A stretch of 64,000 nt of DNA from assembly GCA_026005055.1 (NCBI GenBank), contig BPKI01000001.1:1426001-1490000 (forward strand), given 5' to 3'. This DNA comes from Lysobacterales bacterium (GTDB lineage Bacteria; Pseudomonadota; Gammaproteobacteria; Xanthomonadales; BPKI01). The first letter of the stretch is position 1. Every line of letters begins with the position of its first letter. The position numbers were made by a program, and so were the translations under genes. Below the pieces are notes generated by a model, which worked only from the letters and a program-made list of their open reading frames with translations, was not told the DNA's origin and did not search any database. Positions 9,967 through 19,364 of this stretch are shown here, piece after piece.

Positions 9967-12138
9967 GTGTCGCTCTCCTTCGCCACGGTGCTGCTCCTCG
10001 CCCTCTGCGAGGCGGCGCCGTCCGCGCCCAGGGCGGAGTGGCTCGGCGGCTTCCACTTCGACGGATTCGGTTCGCGAGTGCGCGCTCTGGCCCGTTTTCG
10101 CGGTCAATGGGTCGCGGCGGGCGATTTCGGCGCGATCGGAACCGCACTCGTGCGTCACATCGCCCGCTTCGATGGGCAGCGCTGGATGGCGCTCGGCGGG
10201 CCCGCGGGGGTCGGCACCGACGCCCAGGTGACCGCTCTCGCCGAATACGACGATCGCCTGTGCGCAGGCGGATTCTTCCGCGAGGCGGGTGGGATCGAGG
10301 CGCAGGGCGTGGCCTGCTGGGACGGGGAGCGGTGGTGGCCCCTGTCAGGGCCCATCGGGCAGGGCGTGGACAATGCGGTCCATGCCCTGAGCGTCTATCG
10401 CGGGGAGTTGGTGGCGGGCGGCTGGTTTGGGTCCGCGGGCGGGGTGCCGGCCGCGAACATCGCCCGCCACGATGGAAAGCGCTGGTGGCCGCTCGGTGAG
10501 GGTCTCGACAATCCGGTTCTCTCGCTCGCGGTCTTCGGCGATCGGCTCTACGCCGGCGGCTGGTTCACGTCCTCGGCCGGCTCACCGCTCTTCCGCATCG
10601 CCCTTTGGGATGGCCGCTCTTGGTCGGCGGTCGAGGGCGAAGGGGCGGGGGCGAACGGAGCGGTCAATGCGCTGCTTTCCACCCCGGAAGCCCTGCTCGC
10701 GGCCGGCGAGTTCTCGGAGATCGGGGGCGTTTCCGCCCGACGCATCGCCCGCCTCGATTCCGGGGGCTGGCGCGCGCTGGCGGGGCCGAGCGGAGAGGGG
10801 CTCCACGGCACCGCGCTCGCGCTCGCGCGAGGTCTCGATGGGCTGTTCGTGGGTGGGCTCCTGCACATGGCCGGGCAGCAGCCCGTTCGGCATCTCGCCC
10901 GTTTCCAAGGCGGTACGTGGTGGCCCATCGGCGCGAATGCGAGCGAGTGGTTGGATGGGCCAGTGCGAGCCTTGGCGGCCGATGGCGGCATGCTGCTCGC
11001 GGGCGGTGATTTTTCCCGTGCGGGCGGGCTTGCGAAAGCACGCATCGCACGCTGGGAGGGCGGGCAGTGGCAGGGCCTCGGTCCGGATGCGAGGCATGGT
11101 TTCGATCGAGGCGTGCTCGCGCTCGCCGAGTGGCGGGGAAAGCTGGTCGCGGCGGGCGAGTTCGCGCTCGCCTGGGGTGAGGCCGCCTCCGGCGTGGCGG
11201 TGTTCGACGGCAGGCGTTTCCACCCCTTGCGCTCGGTGCCCGAAGTCGGCTTCGATGGGCCGGTCCATGCCCTGGTCGAATTCAGGGGCGAGCTGATCGC
11301 AGGCGGTGCATTCCTCCACGCCGGCGGAGTCAGGGCGCCTCATCTCGCCCGCTTCGACGGCGAGCGCTGGCATCCGCTGGGGATGCCGGATGGTGCGGTT
11401 TACGCGCTCGATGCCGACGGCGAGGCGCTCTATGTCGCCGGTGCATTCTCGAGGATCGCCGGGCTCGATGCCCGGGGGATCGTGCGTTTCGACGGAGGCA
11501 CCTGGAAACCTTTGCTGGGTCCGCAACCGGAAGGGCCGAGCGGTCCGGTTCTGAGCGTGCTGCTCGCGCCGGATGGGGCGCTTTATGCCGGCGGCGTGTT
11601 CACCCGTGCGGGCGGGATCCAGGTCAACCGGATCGCGCGCTGGCACGCCGGATCCTGGCATCCGCTGGCCGCACCCGGAGGCGTCGGCGTCGGCAACGCC
11701 GTGCAGGCCCTGTGCTGGTGCGACGGCGCGCTGTACCTCGGGGGCGGCTTCGGCTCGGCCGGCGGGGTTGCGGTGCGCGGGATCGCCCGCTGGGATGGTC
11801 TGGCCTTCCACCCCCTCGCCGGTGGCGATGGCTTCGGCGTGGACAGCGGGGTGGCCGCGTTGCTCTGCACGCCGGACGGTGTGGTGGCGGGCGGAGAGTT
11901 CACCCAGGCCGGGGGGCGGGCGGCAGCACGCATCGCGCGCTTCGACGGGCGCGAATGGATCGCGCTCGCAGGGCCTTCCGGCCAAGGCCTGAACGGGGCC
12001 GCATGGGCGCTGGCCTGGCACGATGGTCGCCTCTTCGTCGGTGGCGACTTTGATCTCGCCGGCGGCCGCCCGAGCGCTTTCATCGCGGCCTACGGCCTGC
12101 CGTTTGCGATCTTCGCGGACGGCTTCGAGGCGCCCTGA
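9967..12138 (+). CDS. Secreted 14-repeat propeller-like protein with C-terminal FADGFE motif
   Basis: A 723-residue protein beginning with a hydrophobic signal-like segment (LSFATVLLLALCEA, residues 2-16; no basic n-region) and consisting almost wholly of about 14 imperfect repeats of 45-52 residues. Each repeat contains an ALA-YRG-L-AGG-F--AGG core followed by an IARWDG--W-PLG strand, like delta-60/kelch-type repeats that fold as beta-propeller blades. Cores end near residues 55, 97, 150 and so on to about 703. The chain ends IFADGFEAP; this short FADGFE-type tail is one I associate with secreted Xanthomonadales-like proteins. No enzymatic domain is seen. GTG start, with only a weak Shine-Dalgarno, 5 bases after the oxygenase gene. 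The function is unknown; an extracellular or outer-surface binding role is an inference. Confidence 0.8.
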   Translation: MSLSFATVLLLALCEAAPSAPRAEWLGGFHFDGFGSRVRALARFRGQWVAAGDFGAIGTALVRHIARFDGQRWMALGGPAGVGTDAQVTALAEYDDRLCAGGFFREAGGIEAQGVACWDGERWWPLSGPIGQGVDNAVHALSVYRGELVAGGWFGSAGGVPAANIARHDGKRWWPLGEGLDNPVLSLAVFGDRLYAGGWFTSSAGSPLFRIALWDGRSWSAVEGEGAGANGAVNALLSTPEALLAAGEFSEIGGVSARRIARLDSGGWRALAGPSGEGLHGTALALARGLDGLFVGGLLHMAGQQPVRHLARFQGGTWWPIGANASEWLDGPVRALAADGGMLLAGGDFSRAGGLAKARIARWEGGQWQGLGPDARHGFDRGVLALAEWRGKLVAAGEFALAWGEAASGVAVFDGRRFHPLRSVPEVGFDGPVHALVEFRGELIAGGAFLHAGGVRAPHLARFDGERWHPLGMPDGAVYALDADGEALYVAGAFSRIAGLDARGIVRFDGGTWKPLLGPQPEGPSGPVLSVLLAPDGALYAGGVFTRAGGIQVNRIARWHAGSWHPLAAPGGVGVGNAVQALCWCDGALYLGGGFGSAGGVAVRGIARWDGLAFHPLAGGDGFGVDSGVAALLCTPDGVVAGGEFTQAGGRAAARIARFDGREWIALAGPSGQGLNGAAWALAWHDGRLFVGGDFDLAGGRPSAFIAAYGLPFAIFADGFEAP
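10075..12095 (+). repeat. 14 tandem imperfect coding repeats of about 145 bp
   Basis: At protein level the AGG-F core recurs 14 times (for example CAGGFF, VAGGWF, YAGGWF, LAAGEF, LAGGDF, IAGGAF, YAGGVF, VAGGEF, FVGGDF), each followed within about 12 residues by an IARWDG-like strand. Repeats 6 (FVGGLLHMAGQ) and 8 (VAAGEFALAWG) are the most degenerate. DNA copies have diverged, so recent slippage is unlikely. Boundaries are approximate. Confidence 0.8.
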
Positions 12139-12149
12139 GAGGGGCATTT

Positions 12150-12968
12150 TCAGTCGCGGCGGCGGAAGCGGCGCGACTGCCGGCCCACCAAGGCGAGCGC
12201 CGCGCGGTCGGGTAGATGCTTGGCGAGGAAACGCATGATGCGATTGACCGCTCCGGGAACGTACACGACCTTGCCGGCGAAGAGGGCATCCAAACCTCGG
12301 CGGGCGACCTCCTCGGCGCTCATCCACATCCACTTCGGCAGCTGCTGAACGAGGTGGCGCGCCTGGCTCACGTCGTGGAACTCGCTATAGGTGAAGCCGG
12401 GGCAAAGCGCCGAGACCTTGATCCCGAGGTCGCGGTTCTCGAGGGCGAGCGACTGGGAGAAACTCACGAGGAATGCCTTGACCGCGCCGTAGAGGGTGTT
12501 GCCGGCGGAACCGGGGATGAGGCCGGCGAGCGAGGCGACGTTGAGGATGTATCCGCGCTTGCGGGCTCGCATGGCCGGCAGAAGACGATGGGTGAGTTCG
12601 CACGGTGCGGTGAGCATCACTTGGAGGAAGCGCGCCTGATCGCTCCAAGCGGTCTTGTGGTAGAACCCCGGCAGTCCGTAGCCGGCGTTGTTGACCAGGA
12701 GATCGACCGCGATTCCGTGGGCGGAAAGGGTGGCCTCGATCACCGCGGCCGCGGCCGGCTCCGCGAGGTCGGCGACGAGCGGCATCGCCTCGATCCCATG
12801 CGCAGCCGCCAACTCGCGGGCGAGGGCTTCGAGCCGCTCCCGCCGCCGCGCGCTGAGCACCAGGTTCCAGCGACGTCGTGCGAGTTCGCGAGCGATCGCC
12901 TCGCCGATTCCGGCCGAGGCACCCGTGATGAGTGCCCAGCCCTCGCTCGTGGTGGGAGTTGAGGACAT
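12150..12968 (-). CDS. Short-chain dehydrogenase/reductase (classical SDR)
   Basis: A 272-residue NAD(P)-dependent oxidoreductase. The cofactor loop is TGASAGIG (residues 15-22), followed by NNAGYG near 93, catalytic Ser146, Tyr160 and Lys164 (YGAVK), and the CPGFTYSEFHD segment after the active site. The arginine pair after the second strand (SARRRERL) suggests NADP(H) preference. The C terminus (RIMRFLAKHLPDRAALALVGRQSRRFRRRD) is basic, as in SDR subfamilies annotated as DltE-like or acyl-lipid reductases. It converges on the propeller gene with 11 bases between stops. The substrate is not predictable. Confidence 0.88.
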   Translation of the reverse strand: MSSTPTTSEGWALITGASAGIGEAIARELARRRWNLVLSARRRERLEALARELAAAHGIEAMPLVADLAEPAAAAVIEATLSAHGIAVDLLVNNAGYGLPGFYHKTAWSDQARFLQVMLTAPCELTHRLLPAMRARKRGYILNVASLAGLIPGSAGNTLYGAVKAFLVSFSQSLALENRDLGIKVSALCPGFTYSEFHDVSQARHLVQQLPKWMWMSAEEVARRGLDALFAGKVVYVPGAVNRIMRFLAKHLPDRAALALVGRQSRRFRRRD

Positions 12969-13172
12969 GGCGCAAGCTCCAATGGCAATGGCGGGGATCG
13001 AGCAGGATGGGCCGCGTCTTTGAAGCTGACAAGATCGGCTCGGCGCGAACCCCGTTCAGGCTAGGATAAGCGCCCATGCACCCAGGCTCCCGTTCATGCC
13101 CCCTGTAGGCGAGATTCGAATGCGTGGCCGCGCCGAGAGATGCGGCCGCGCGAGTCCGGAAAAGGTGCCGCC

Positions 13173-13934
13173 GTGAGGATTCCTCTGGTCGCCGGCAATT
13201 GGAAGATGCACGGTTCCTTCGCGCGGGGCGAGGCGCTGCTTGCGAGCATTGCCGCGGCGCTGCCCTTGGCGGGGGTCGAGGTCGCGGTCATGCCGCCTTT
13301 TCCCTATTTGGATCGTTTTGCGCGGAGCTTCGGGCGAAAGCTGGCGTTCGGCGCCCAGGACGTGAGCGCCCACCTCGAGGACGGGGCGCATACCGGCGAG
13401 GTCTCGGCGCGAATGCTGGCCGAAGTCGGCTGCCGGTACGTCATCGTCGGCCATTCCGAACGCCGCCGCGACCATGGCGAGAGCGATGAGCTCGTCTGGC
13501 GCAAGGCCGAGGCCGCCGCTGCGGCGGGACTGACCCCTGTCTTGTGCGTCGGCGAACGGCTCGAGGAGCGAGAACGCGGTGAGACCGAGGCGGTGATCGC
13601 CGCCCAACTCGCAGGGTTGGCGGTCCGCCCCGCTTTGCTCGAGCGACTTTGCATCGCCTACGAGCCGGTTTGGGCGATCGGCAGCGGTCGCAGCGCCACG
13701 CCCGAGCAGGCCGTGGCCGTCCACGAGCTGATTCGTGGCATCTGCGCGCGAATCGATGCTAGAATGGCGAACTCGCTGCGCATCCTCTACGGCGGTAGCG
13801 TGAAGGGATCGAATGCACCTTCGCTTCTCGCCGCAGAAGGGGTGGACGGTGCGCTCGTCGGAGGGGCTTCTCTGGATCCGGAGGAGTTTCTCGCGATCGT
13901 GCGCGCCGCAGCGAGGCCGATCGCGGATTCCTGA
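13173..13934 (+). CDS. tpiA: Triosephosphate isomerase
   Basis: TpiA interconverts dihydroxyacetone phosphate and glyceraldehyde-3-phosphate. The catalytic set is visible: Asn/Lys in AGNWKMHG near residue 10, His in VGHSERR, Glu in the AYEPVWAIG signature and the phosphate loop YGGSVK. The GTG at 13173 is preferred over an ATG at 13140 because it gives 253 residues and places the AGNWKM motif at the usual distance from the N terminus. An AAAGGTG Shine-Dalgarno lies upstream. secG follows after 4 bases. Confidence 0.96.
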   Translation: MRIPLVAGNWKMHGSFARGEALLASIAAALPLAGVEVAVMPPFPYLDRFARSFGRKLAFGAQDVSAHLEDGAHTGEVSARMLAEVGCRYVIVGHSERRRDHGESDELVWRKAEAAAAAGLTPVLCVGERLEERERGETEAVIAAQLAGLAVRPALLERLCIAYEPVWAIGSGRSATPEQAVAVHELIRGICARIDARMANSLRILYGGSVKGSNAPSLLAAEGVDGALVGGASLDPEEFLAIVRAAARPIADS

Positions 13935-13938
13935 AGAG

Positions 13939-14394
13939 ATGCTGATCACCGTCCTCAACGTCGTTTACGTCCTCCTCGCGGCTGCGCTGATCGGTTTGAT
14001 CCTGCTGCAACGCGGGCCGGGGGCGTATGCCGGTTCCGGGTTCGGAGCGGGCGCCTCGGCGACGGTCTTCGGGGCGCGAGGCTCGGCGTCCTTTCTGACC
14101 CGCAGCACAGCGGTGTTGGCGACCCTTTTCTTCCTGTTGACGCTCGGCATGGCTACCTATGTGAGTCGGGCTGGCGTCTCCGCTCGCAACGCTCAGGATC
14201 TCGGCGTCGTGGCCGGGGCCGAGCGGCCTTCCCTCGAGGCTCCCGCGACGCTGACCGAAGTGCCTTCGGCAGCGGTCGGGGAGGGCGGAGACGGTGCTCC
14301 GGCTCCTGCCGCGTCCTCCCCACCGGATTCGGGCGGCGAGACTCCCGCGCGATCGGAATCGGAGGAGGACAAGCCGGTCTCGGAAGGAGGCTGA
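13939..14394 (+). CDS. secG: Preprotein translocase subunit SecG
   Basis: SecG is a small inner-membrane partner of SecYE. Two hydrophobic helices (about residues 3-22 and 53-73) flank the conserved GLILLQRGPGAYAGSGFG-type loop and the GSASFLTRSTA segment. The protein is 151 residues, longer than the E. coli 110, because of an acidic Pro/Ala/Ser/Glu-rich tail after residue 90 that is probably disordered. It is close behind tpiA and is followed by tRNA-Leu, as in many gammaproteobacteria. Confidence 0.93.
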   Translation: MLITVLNVVYVLLAAALIGLILLQRGPGAYAGSGFGAGASATVFGARGSASFLTRSTAVLATLFFLLTLGMATYVSRAGVSARNAQDLGVVAGAERPSLEAPATLTEVPSAAVGEGGDGAPAPAASSPPDSGGETPARSESEEDKPVSEGG

Positions 14395-14417
14395 GGGTTT
14401 CGGCGGGAAGAAGATCC

Positions 14418-14502
14418 GCCCAGGTGGTGGAACTGGTAGACACGCTATCTTGAGGGGGTAGTGACGCAAGTCGTGTGGGTTCGAGTCCCACCCTGGGCAC
14501 CA
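14418..14502 (+). tRNA. tRNA-Leu (anticodon GAG)
   Basis: A class II tRNA with acceptor stem GCCCAGG/CCTGGGC, discriminator A and encoded CCA. The anticodon stem CTATC/GGTAG (one G-U pair) carries loop TTGAGGG with GAG at 14452-14454. The variable arm and a TTCGAGT T-loop are present. It closely matches E. coli tRNA-Leu(GAG) and sits between secG and nuoA, so it may be processed from a longer transcript. Confidence 0.97.
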
Positions 14503-14616
14503 TTCAAGGTTCCGCAACGGCGCGACGGTCCGTTCTGAAGAATCGATCGCCCGCCGTTCGGTGTCGAAGCCGACGGTTCGCCGCCGATCTTCGACCGTGG
14601 TTCGCGGGGTGTCGTC

Positions 14617-14976
14617 GTGGTGCTGGCCGAGTATCTGCCGATCCTTCTCTTCCTGCTCGTCGCCGCCGCCGTTGGCGGCGCCCTGCTGTTCCTCGGCAGC
14701 CTGCTCGGTCCTCGCCGCCCCGACGCCGAGAAACTCTCTCCCTACGAATGCGGCTTCGAGGCTTTCGAGGATGCGCGTCTGAAGTTCGACGTGCGCTTCT
14801 ACCTCGTCGCCATCCTGTTCATCATCTTCGATCTCGAAATCGCCTTCCTCTTCCCGTGGGCGGTGGTGCTGCGCGAGGTGGGCTGGCCGGCCTTCGTGGC
14901 CATGCTGATCTTCCTCGGCATCCTGGTCGTCGCCTTCGTCTACGAGTGGAAGAAGGGGGCGCTCGAATGGGAGTGA
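14617..14976 (+). CDS. nuoA: NADH-quinone oxidoreductase subunit A
   Basis: A 119-residue membrane subunit of complex I with three transmembrane helices (about 6-29, 61-83, 89-110) and the family signature [19 protein letters not shown] carrying the conserved Cys. The start is one of two adjacent GTG codons (14617 or 14620); no ATG fits. It is the first gene of a complete nuoA-N operon lying 114 bases downstream of tRNA-Leu, with nuoB 4 bases after it. Confidence 0.95.
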   Translation: MVLAEYLPILLFLLVAAAVGGALLFLGSLLGPRRPDAEKLSPYECGFEAFEDARLKFDVRFYLVAILFIIFDLEIAFLFPWAVVLREVGWPAFVAMLIFLGILVVAFVYEWKKGALEWE

Positions 14977-14980
14977 TGCC

Positions 14981-15517
14981 GTGAAGTGGCTGCACAATCC
15001 CGAGCCCATCGGGCAGGTCGACGACATCCTCCGTCCGGGCGCGGACAACCCGTTGCTCGAAAGGGGCTTCGTCACCACTTCGCTCGATGCGCTGATCAAC
15101 TGGGCGCGCACCGGCTCGATGTGGCCGATGACCTTTGGCCTGGCCTGCTGCGCGGTGGAGATGATGCATGCCGGAATGGCGCGCCTCGACCTCGACCGCT
15201 ACGGCGTGATCTTCCGCCCCTCGCCGCGCCAGTCCGACGTGATGATCGTGGCCGGCACCCTGGTCAACAAGATGGCGCCGGCGCTGCGCAAGGTGTACGA
15301 CCAGATGCCGGAGCCGAAATGGGTGATCTCGATGGGCTCCTGCGCCAACGGCGGCGGCTACTACCACTATTCCTACTCGGTGGTGCGCGGATGCGATCGC
15401 ATCGTGCCCGTGGACGTCTACGTTCCAGGCTGCCCGCCGACGGCGGAGGCTTTGATTTACGGAATCCTTCAGCTGCAGCGGAAGATCCGTCGCACCCATA
15501 GCATCGCCGCCGCCTGA
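14981..15517 (+). CDS. nuoB: NADH-quinone oxidoreductase subunit B
   Basis: The subunit holding the terminal [4Fe-4S] cluster N2 next to the quinone site. The unusual ligand set is visible: tandem C56-C57 in [11 protein letters not shown]121 in MGSCANGGG and C151 in [10 protein letters not shown]. The length of 178 residues is normal. GTG start at 14981, since the overlapping upstream ATG hits a stop after two codons. It is followed by nuoC after 5 bases. Confidence 0.97.
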   Translation: MKWLHNPEPIGQVDDILRPGADNPLLERGFVTTSLDALINWARTGSMWPMTFGLACCAVEMMHAGMARLDLDRYGVIFRPSPRQSDVMIVAGTLVNKMAPALRKVYDQMPEPKWVISMGSCANGGGYYHYSYSVVRGCDRIVPVDVYVPGCPPTAEALIYGILQLQRKIRRTHSIAAA

Positions 15518-15522
15518 TCCCG

Positions 15523-16251
15523 ATGAGCGAGTCTCCTTTCCTGCAGCGTTTGCGCGATCGCTTGGGCGAGCGCGTCGCCTGCTATCGCCACGGCCTCGAC
15601 GTGCCCGTCCTCGAGATCGCGCCGGAGCATTGGCTCGAGGTGGCGCGGATTCTGCGCGACGACCCGGAGTTCGCCTTCGCCCAGCTCATCGACCTGTGCG
15701 GGGTCGATTATCTGGGCTACGGGAGTTCCGAGTGGGACGTCGGGTCCGCGACTGGCGAGGGTTTCTCGCGCGGGGTGGAGGGGCTCGGGCCGGGTCGTTT
15801 CCGTTGGGAAGAGCGGCCGGCCGGCACCGAAATCCCAAAGCGCTTCGCGGTCGTGGTTCAGCTGCTCTCGCTTCAGCACAACCGGCGACTGCGGCTGAGG
15901 TGTCATGCTCCGGACGATGAGCTTCCCGTGGTTCCATCGCTCACCAGTATCTGGCCGGTTGCGAACTGGTACGAGCGCGAAGCCTTCGACCTCTTCGGGA
16001 TCGTTTTCGAGGGGCATCCGGACCTGCGCCGTATCCTCACCGACTATGGCTTCATCGGTCATCCCTTCCGCAAGGACTTCCCGTTGATCGGTACGGTTGA
16101 AGTCCGCTACGACCCGGAAAAAGGGCGGGTGATCTACGAGCCCGTCTCGATCGAGCCGCGGGTGAACGTGCCGCGCGTGGTCCGGCGCGATTCGCGCTAC
16201 GAGCAGGCGCGGGTGGAGGAGCATCTGGCTCGCGAGGGAGACAAGCGATGA
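15523..16251 (+). CDS. nuoC: NADH-quinone oxidoreductase subunit C
   Basis: A 30-kDa-type subunit of the peripheral arm, 242 residues. It has the [14 protein letters not shown] segment and the signature [38 protein letters not shown]. It is separate from nuoD, unlike the NuoCD fusion of E. coli. An insertion rich in Gly, Ser and charged residues (about residues 66-104, after GVDYLGYG) lengthens the middle relative to short homologues. Its stop overlaps the nuoD start by 4 bases. Confidence 0.95.
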   Translation: MSESPFLQRLRDRLGERVACYRHGLDVPVLEIAPEHWLEVARILRDDPEFAFAQLIDLCGVDYLGYGSSEWDVGSATGEGFSRGVEGLGPGRFRWEERPAGTEIPKRFAVVVQLLSLQHNRRLRLRCHAPDDELPVVPSLTSIWPVANWYEREAFDLFGIVFEGHPDLRRILTDYGFIGHPFRKDFPLIGTVEVRYDPEKGRVIYEPVSIEPRVNVPRVVRRDSRYEQARVEEHLAREGDKR

Positions 16252-17510
16252 GCGGCGCACGCGAGATCCAGAACTACACGATGAACTTCGGTCCGCAGCA
16301 TCCGGCGGCCCATGGCGTGCTGCGCCTGGTGCTGGAACTGGATGGGGAGACGGTGGTGCGGGCCGATCCGCATATCGGCCTTCTGCATCGCGCGACCGAG
16401 AAGCTCGCCGAGTCCAAGCCGTTCAACCAGTCCATCGGCTACATGGACCGGTTGGACTACGTCTCGATGATGTGCAACGAGCACGCCTACGTGATGGCCA
16501 TCGAGAAACTCCTCGGCATCCAGCCGCCGGAGCGGGCGCTGTGGATCCGCACGATGTTCGATGAGATCACGCGGATCCTCAATCACCTGATGTGGATCGG
16601 GTCGAATGCCCTCGATCTCGGGGCGATGACCATGATCCTCTACGCCTTTCGCGAGCGCGAGGAGCTCATGGACGTGTACGAAGCGGTATCCGGTGCCCGG
16701 ATGCACGCCACCTACTACCGTCCAGGAGGGGTTTACCGCGATCTTCCCGAAAGGATGCCGAAGTACCGCGAGAGCCCTTGGCGCAGCGCTGCCGAGCTCA
16801 AGCGCATGAACGCCTGGCGGGAGGGCTCGCTGCTCGACTTCCTCGATCATTTCTGCGAGGACTTTCCCAAGCGCATCGACGAATACGAGACCCTGCTCAC
16901 CGACAATCGCATTTGGAAGCAGCGCACCGTCGGCATCGGCGTCGTCCCGCCCGAGCAGGCTTTGGCCTGGGGCATGACCGGACCGATGCTGCGCGGTTCC
17001 GGGATCGCTTGGGATCTGCGCAAGAAGCAGCCTTACGCCAAGTACGCGGAGGTCGATTTCGACGTCCCGGTGGGCGTGAACGGTGACTGCTACGACCGTT
17101 ATCTGGTGCGGGTCGAGGAAATGCGGCAGTCGACCCGCATCATCAAGCAGTGCGTGGACTGGTTGCGGAAGAACCCCGGGCCGGTGATGGTGAAGAACTA
17201 CAAAGTGGCGCCACCCACGCGGGAAGAAATGAAGGACGACATGGAAGCCCTGATCCATCACTTCAAGCTGTTCACCGAGGGTTACGTCGTGCCCGAGGGC
17301 GAGGTCTATGCCGCGGTGGAGGCGCCGAAGGGCGAGTTCGGCTGCTACCTCGTTTCCGATGGGGCGAACAAGCCGTTTCGCCTGCACTTGCGCGCGCCCG
17401 GCTTCGCCCATCTCTCGGCGATCGACTCGATCGTGCGCGGGCACATGCTTCCGGACGTGGTGGCGGTGATCGGCACCCTCGATATCGTCTTTGGGGAGAT
17501 CGACCGATGA
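16248..17510 (+). CDS. nuoD: NADH-quinone oxidoreductase subunit D
   Basis: A 49-kDa-type subunit forming the quinone pocket with NuoB. It begins with the family signature [25 protein letters not shown], whose His lies in the quinone cavity, and continues with [13 protein letters not shown] and [14 protein letters not shown]. It ends with [29 protein letters not shown]. At 420 residues it is full length. The ATGA overlap with nuoE suggests translational coupling. Confidence 0.97.
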   Translation: MSGAREIQNYTMNFGPQHPAAHGVLRLVLELDGETVVRADPHIGLLHRATEKLAESKPFNQSIGYMDRLDYVSMMCNEHAYVMAIEKLLGIQPPERALWIRTMFDEITRILNHLMWIGSNALDLGAMTMILYAFREREELMDVYEAVSGARMHATYYRPGGVYRDLPERMPKYRESPWRSAAELKRMNAWREGSLLDFLDHFCEDFPKRIDEYETLLTDNRIWKQRTVGIGVVPPEQALAWGMTGPMLRGSGIAWDLRKKQPYAKYAEVDFDVPVGVNGDCYDRYLVRVEEMRQSTRIIKQCVDWLRKNPGPVMVKNYKVAPPTREEMKDDMEALIHHFKLFTEGYVVPEGEVYAAVEAPKGEFGCYLVSDGANKPFRLHLRAPGFAHLSAIDSIVRGHMLPDVVAVIGTLDIVFGEIDR

Positions 17511-18034
17511 AGGCCAGAGGGCGTTTCGCCGAAGTCGCGGACATCGATCCTCAGGCGGTGTTGAGCGAGGACACGCGGGCGCGGATCGACCACTGGGTCG
17601 CCAAGTTCCCGCCCGAACGCAAGCGCTCGGCGCTGATTCAAGCGCTGATGGCCGCTCAAGAGCAGAACGGCGGCTGGCTGAGCGATGAGCTCATCACGGC
17701 CGTGGCGAAGTATCTCGATCTTCCGCCGGCCTGGGCCTATGAGGTGGCCACTTTTTACTCGATGTTCGACCTCAAGCCGGTCGGTCGGCACAAGGTCGCG
17801 ATCTGCACCAACATCTCCTGTTGGCTCAACGGTGCCGAGGAGATCGTCCGCCATTGCGAGCGGAAGCTGGGCATCAAGCTCGGCGAGAGCACGCCCGATG
17901 GGCGGATCTACCTCAAGCGGGAGGAGGAGTGCCTCGCCGCCTGCTGCGGCGCGCCGATGATGGCCATCGACGGTCATTACCACGAGCGCCTCACCCTCGA
18001 GCAGGTGGATCGCCTGCTCGATGCGCTCGATTGA
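17507..18034 (+). CDS. nuoE: NADH-quinone oxidoreductase subunit E
   Basis: A 24-kDa-type subunit of the NADH-dehydrogenase module, binding [2Fe-2S] cluster N1a with the thioredoxin-like ligand pattern CTNISC (Cys-x4-Cys) and later [10 protein letters not shown] (Cys-x3-Cys). The helical N-terminal part contains [17 protein letters not shown] and VATFYSMF. At 175 residues it is full length. The ATG at 17507 overlaps the nuoD stop. Confidence 0.96.
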   Translation: MKARGRFAEVADIDPQAVLSEDTRARIDHWVAKFPPERKRSALIQALMAAQEQNGGWLSDELITAVAKYLDLPPAWAYEVATFYSMFDLKPVGRHKVAICTNISCWLNGAEEIVRHCERKLGIKLGESTPDGRIYLKREEECLAACCGAPMMAIDGHYHERLTLEQVDRLLDALD

Positions 18035-18050
18035 GCGAGGAGGAGCACCC

Positions 18051-19364
18051 ATGCCTTACGGTCCGCCCCCGCAAGCCCACAACGTCGTCTACACGACGCT
18101 GCATTTCGATCAGCCTTGGACCTACGAGAACTATCTCAAGGTCGGCGGCTGGCAGGCCTGGCACAAGATCCTCACCGAGAAGCCCGACCCCGGACAGATC
18201 ATCGAGATGGTCAAGAAAAGCGCGCTGCGCGGGCGGGGCGGGGCGGGTTTCCCCACGGGTCTCAAGTGGTCGTTCATGCCGCGCAATGCGCCTGGGCAGA
18301 AGTACATCCTCTGCAACTCCGACGAGTCCGAACCGGGGACCTGTAAGGACCGCGACATTCTTCGCTTCAACCCGCATGCGGTGCTCGAAGGCATGGCGAT
18401 CGCTTGTTACGCCACCGGCGCCACCGTGGCCTACAACTACATGCGCGGGGAGTTTCACCACGAGCCTTTCGAGCGCATGGAGCAGGCGCTCGAGGAGGCC
18501 TACGAACACGGCTGGCTCGGCAAGAACATCCGCGGCAGCGGCATCGACGTGGACATCCACAACGTCCTCGGCGCGGGCGCCTACATCTGTGGCGAAGAGA
18601 CCGCGCTGATGGAGTCGCTCGAAGGCAAGAAGGGTCAGCCGCGCTTCAAGCCGCCTTTTCCCGCGAACTTCGGGCTCTACGGACGGCCGACGACGATCAA
18701 CAACACCGAGACGTATGCCTCGGTGCCGGCCATCGTCCGCAATGGCCCCGAATGGTTTCTCTCGATCGGCAAGCCGAACAACGGCGGGCCGAAGGTGTTT
18801 TCGGTCTCGGGGCACGTGGAGCGGCCCGGCAACTACGAGGTGCCTCTGGGCACGCCATTCCGCGAGTTGCTCGCTCTGGCCGGCGGCGTGCGCGGCGGGC
18901 GTAAGTTGAAAGCGGTCATCCCGGGCGGAAGCTCGATGCCGGTCTTGCCCGCCGAGATCATCATGGAGTGCACGATGGACTACGACAGCTTGCAGAAGGC
19001 GGGCTCGGGTCTCGGTTCGGGGGCAGTGATCGTGATGGACGAGACGACCTGCATGGTCCGCGCCTGCCAGCGGATCGCCCGCTTTTACTACGCCGAGAGC
19101 TGCGGGCAGTGCACCCCCTGCCGCGAGGGTACCGGCTGGATGTATCGCACCCTGACGCGCATCGTCGAGGGCAAAGGTCGGCTTGAGGATCTCGATCTGC
19201 TGAAGAGCATCGCCGGCCAGATTGAGGGCCATACGATCTGCGCCTTCGGTGAGGCGGCGGCCTGGCCAGTGCAAGGGATGCTCAGGCATTTCTGGCACGA
19301 GTTCGAGTACTACGTCCGCCACGGCCGCTCGCTGGTCGAGGCGCGCGAGGAGGCGACGGCATGA
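18051..19364 (+). CDS. nuoF: NADH-quinone oxidoreductase subunit F
   Basis: The flavoprotein subunit that oxidises NADH. It shows the NADH/FMN-binding [13 protein letters not shown], the [14 protein letters not shown] segment, a [13 protein letters not shown] motif, and the N3 [4Fe-4S] ligands in [12 protein letters not shown] plus a distal Cys in HTICAFGE. The ATG at 18051 has a strong GAGGAGGAG Shine-Dalgarno and gives 437 residues; an upstream in-frame start at 18021 would extend into nuoE and is less likely. Confidence 0.97.
   Translation: MPYGPPPQAHNVVYTTLHFDQPWTYENYLKVGGWQAWHKILTEKPDPGQIIEMVKKSALRGRGGAGFPTGLKWSFMPRNAPGQKYILCNSDESEPGTCKDRDILRFNPHAVLEGMAIACYATGATVAYNYMRGEFHHEPFERMEQALEEAYEHGWLGKNIRGSGIDVDIHNVLGAGAYICGEETALMESLEGKKGQPRFKPPFPANFGLYGRPTTINNTETYASVPAIVRNGPEWFLSIGKPNNGGPKVFSVSGHVERPGNYEVPLGTPFRELLALAGGVRGGRKLKAVIPGGSSMPVLPAEIIMECTMDYDSLQKAGSGLGSGAVIVMDETTCMVRACQRIARFYYAESCGQCTPCREGTGWMYRTLTRIVEGKGRLEDLDLLKSIAGQIEGHTICAFGEAAAWPVQGMLRHFWHEFEYYVRHGRSLVEAREEATA

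Noticed and set aside
10075-12095. CRISPR-like or satellite repeat array
   Set aside because: The repetition is at protein level with diverged DNA and intact reading frame; no constant repeat and unique spacers.
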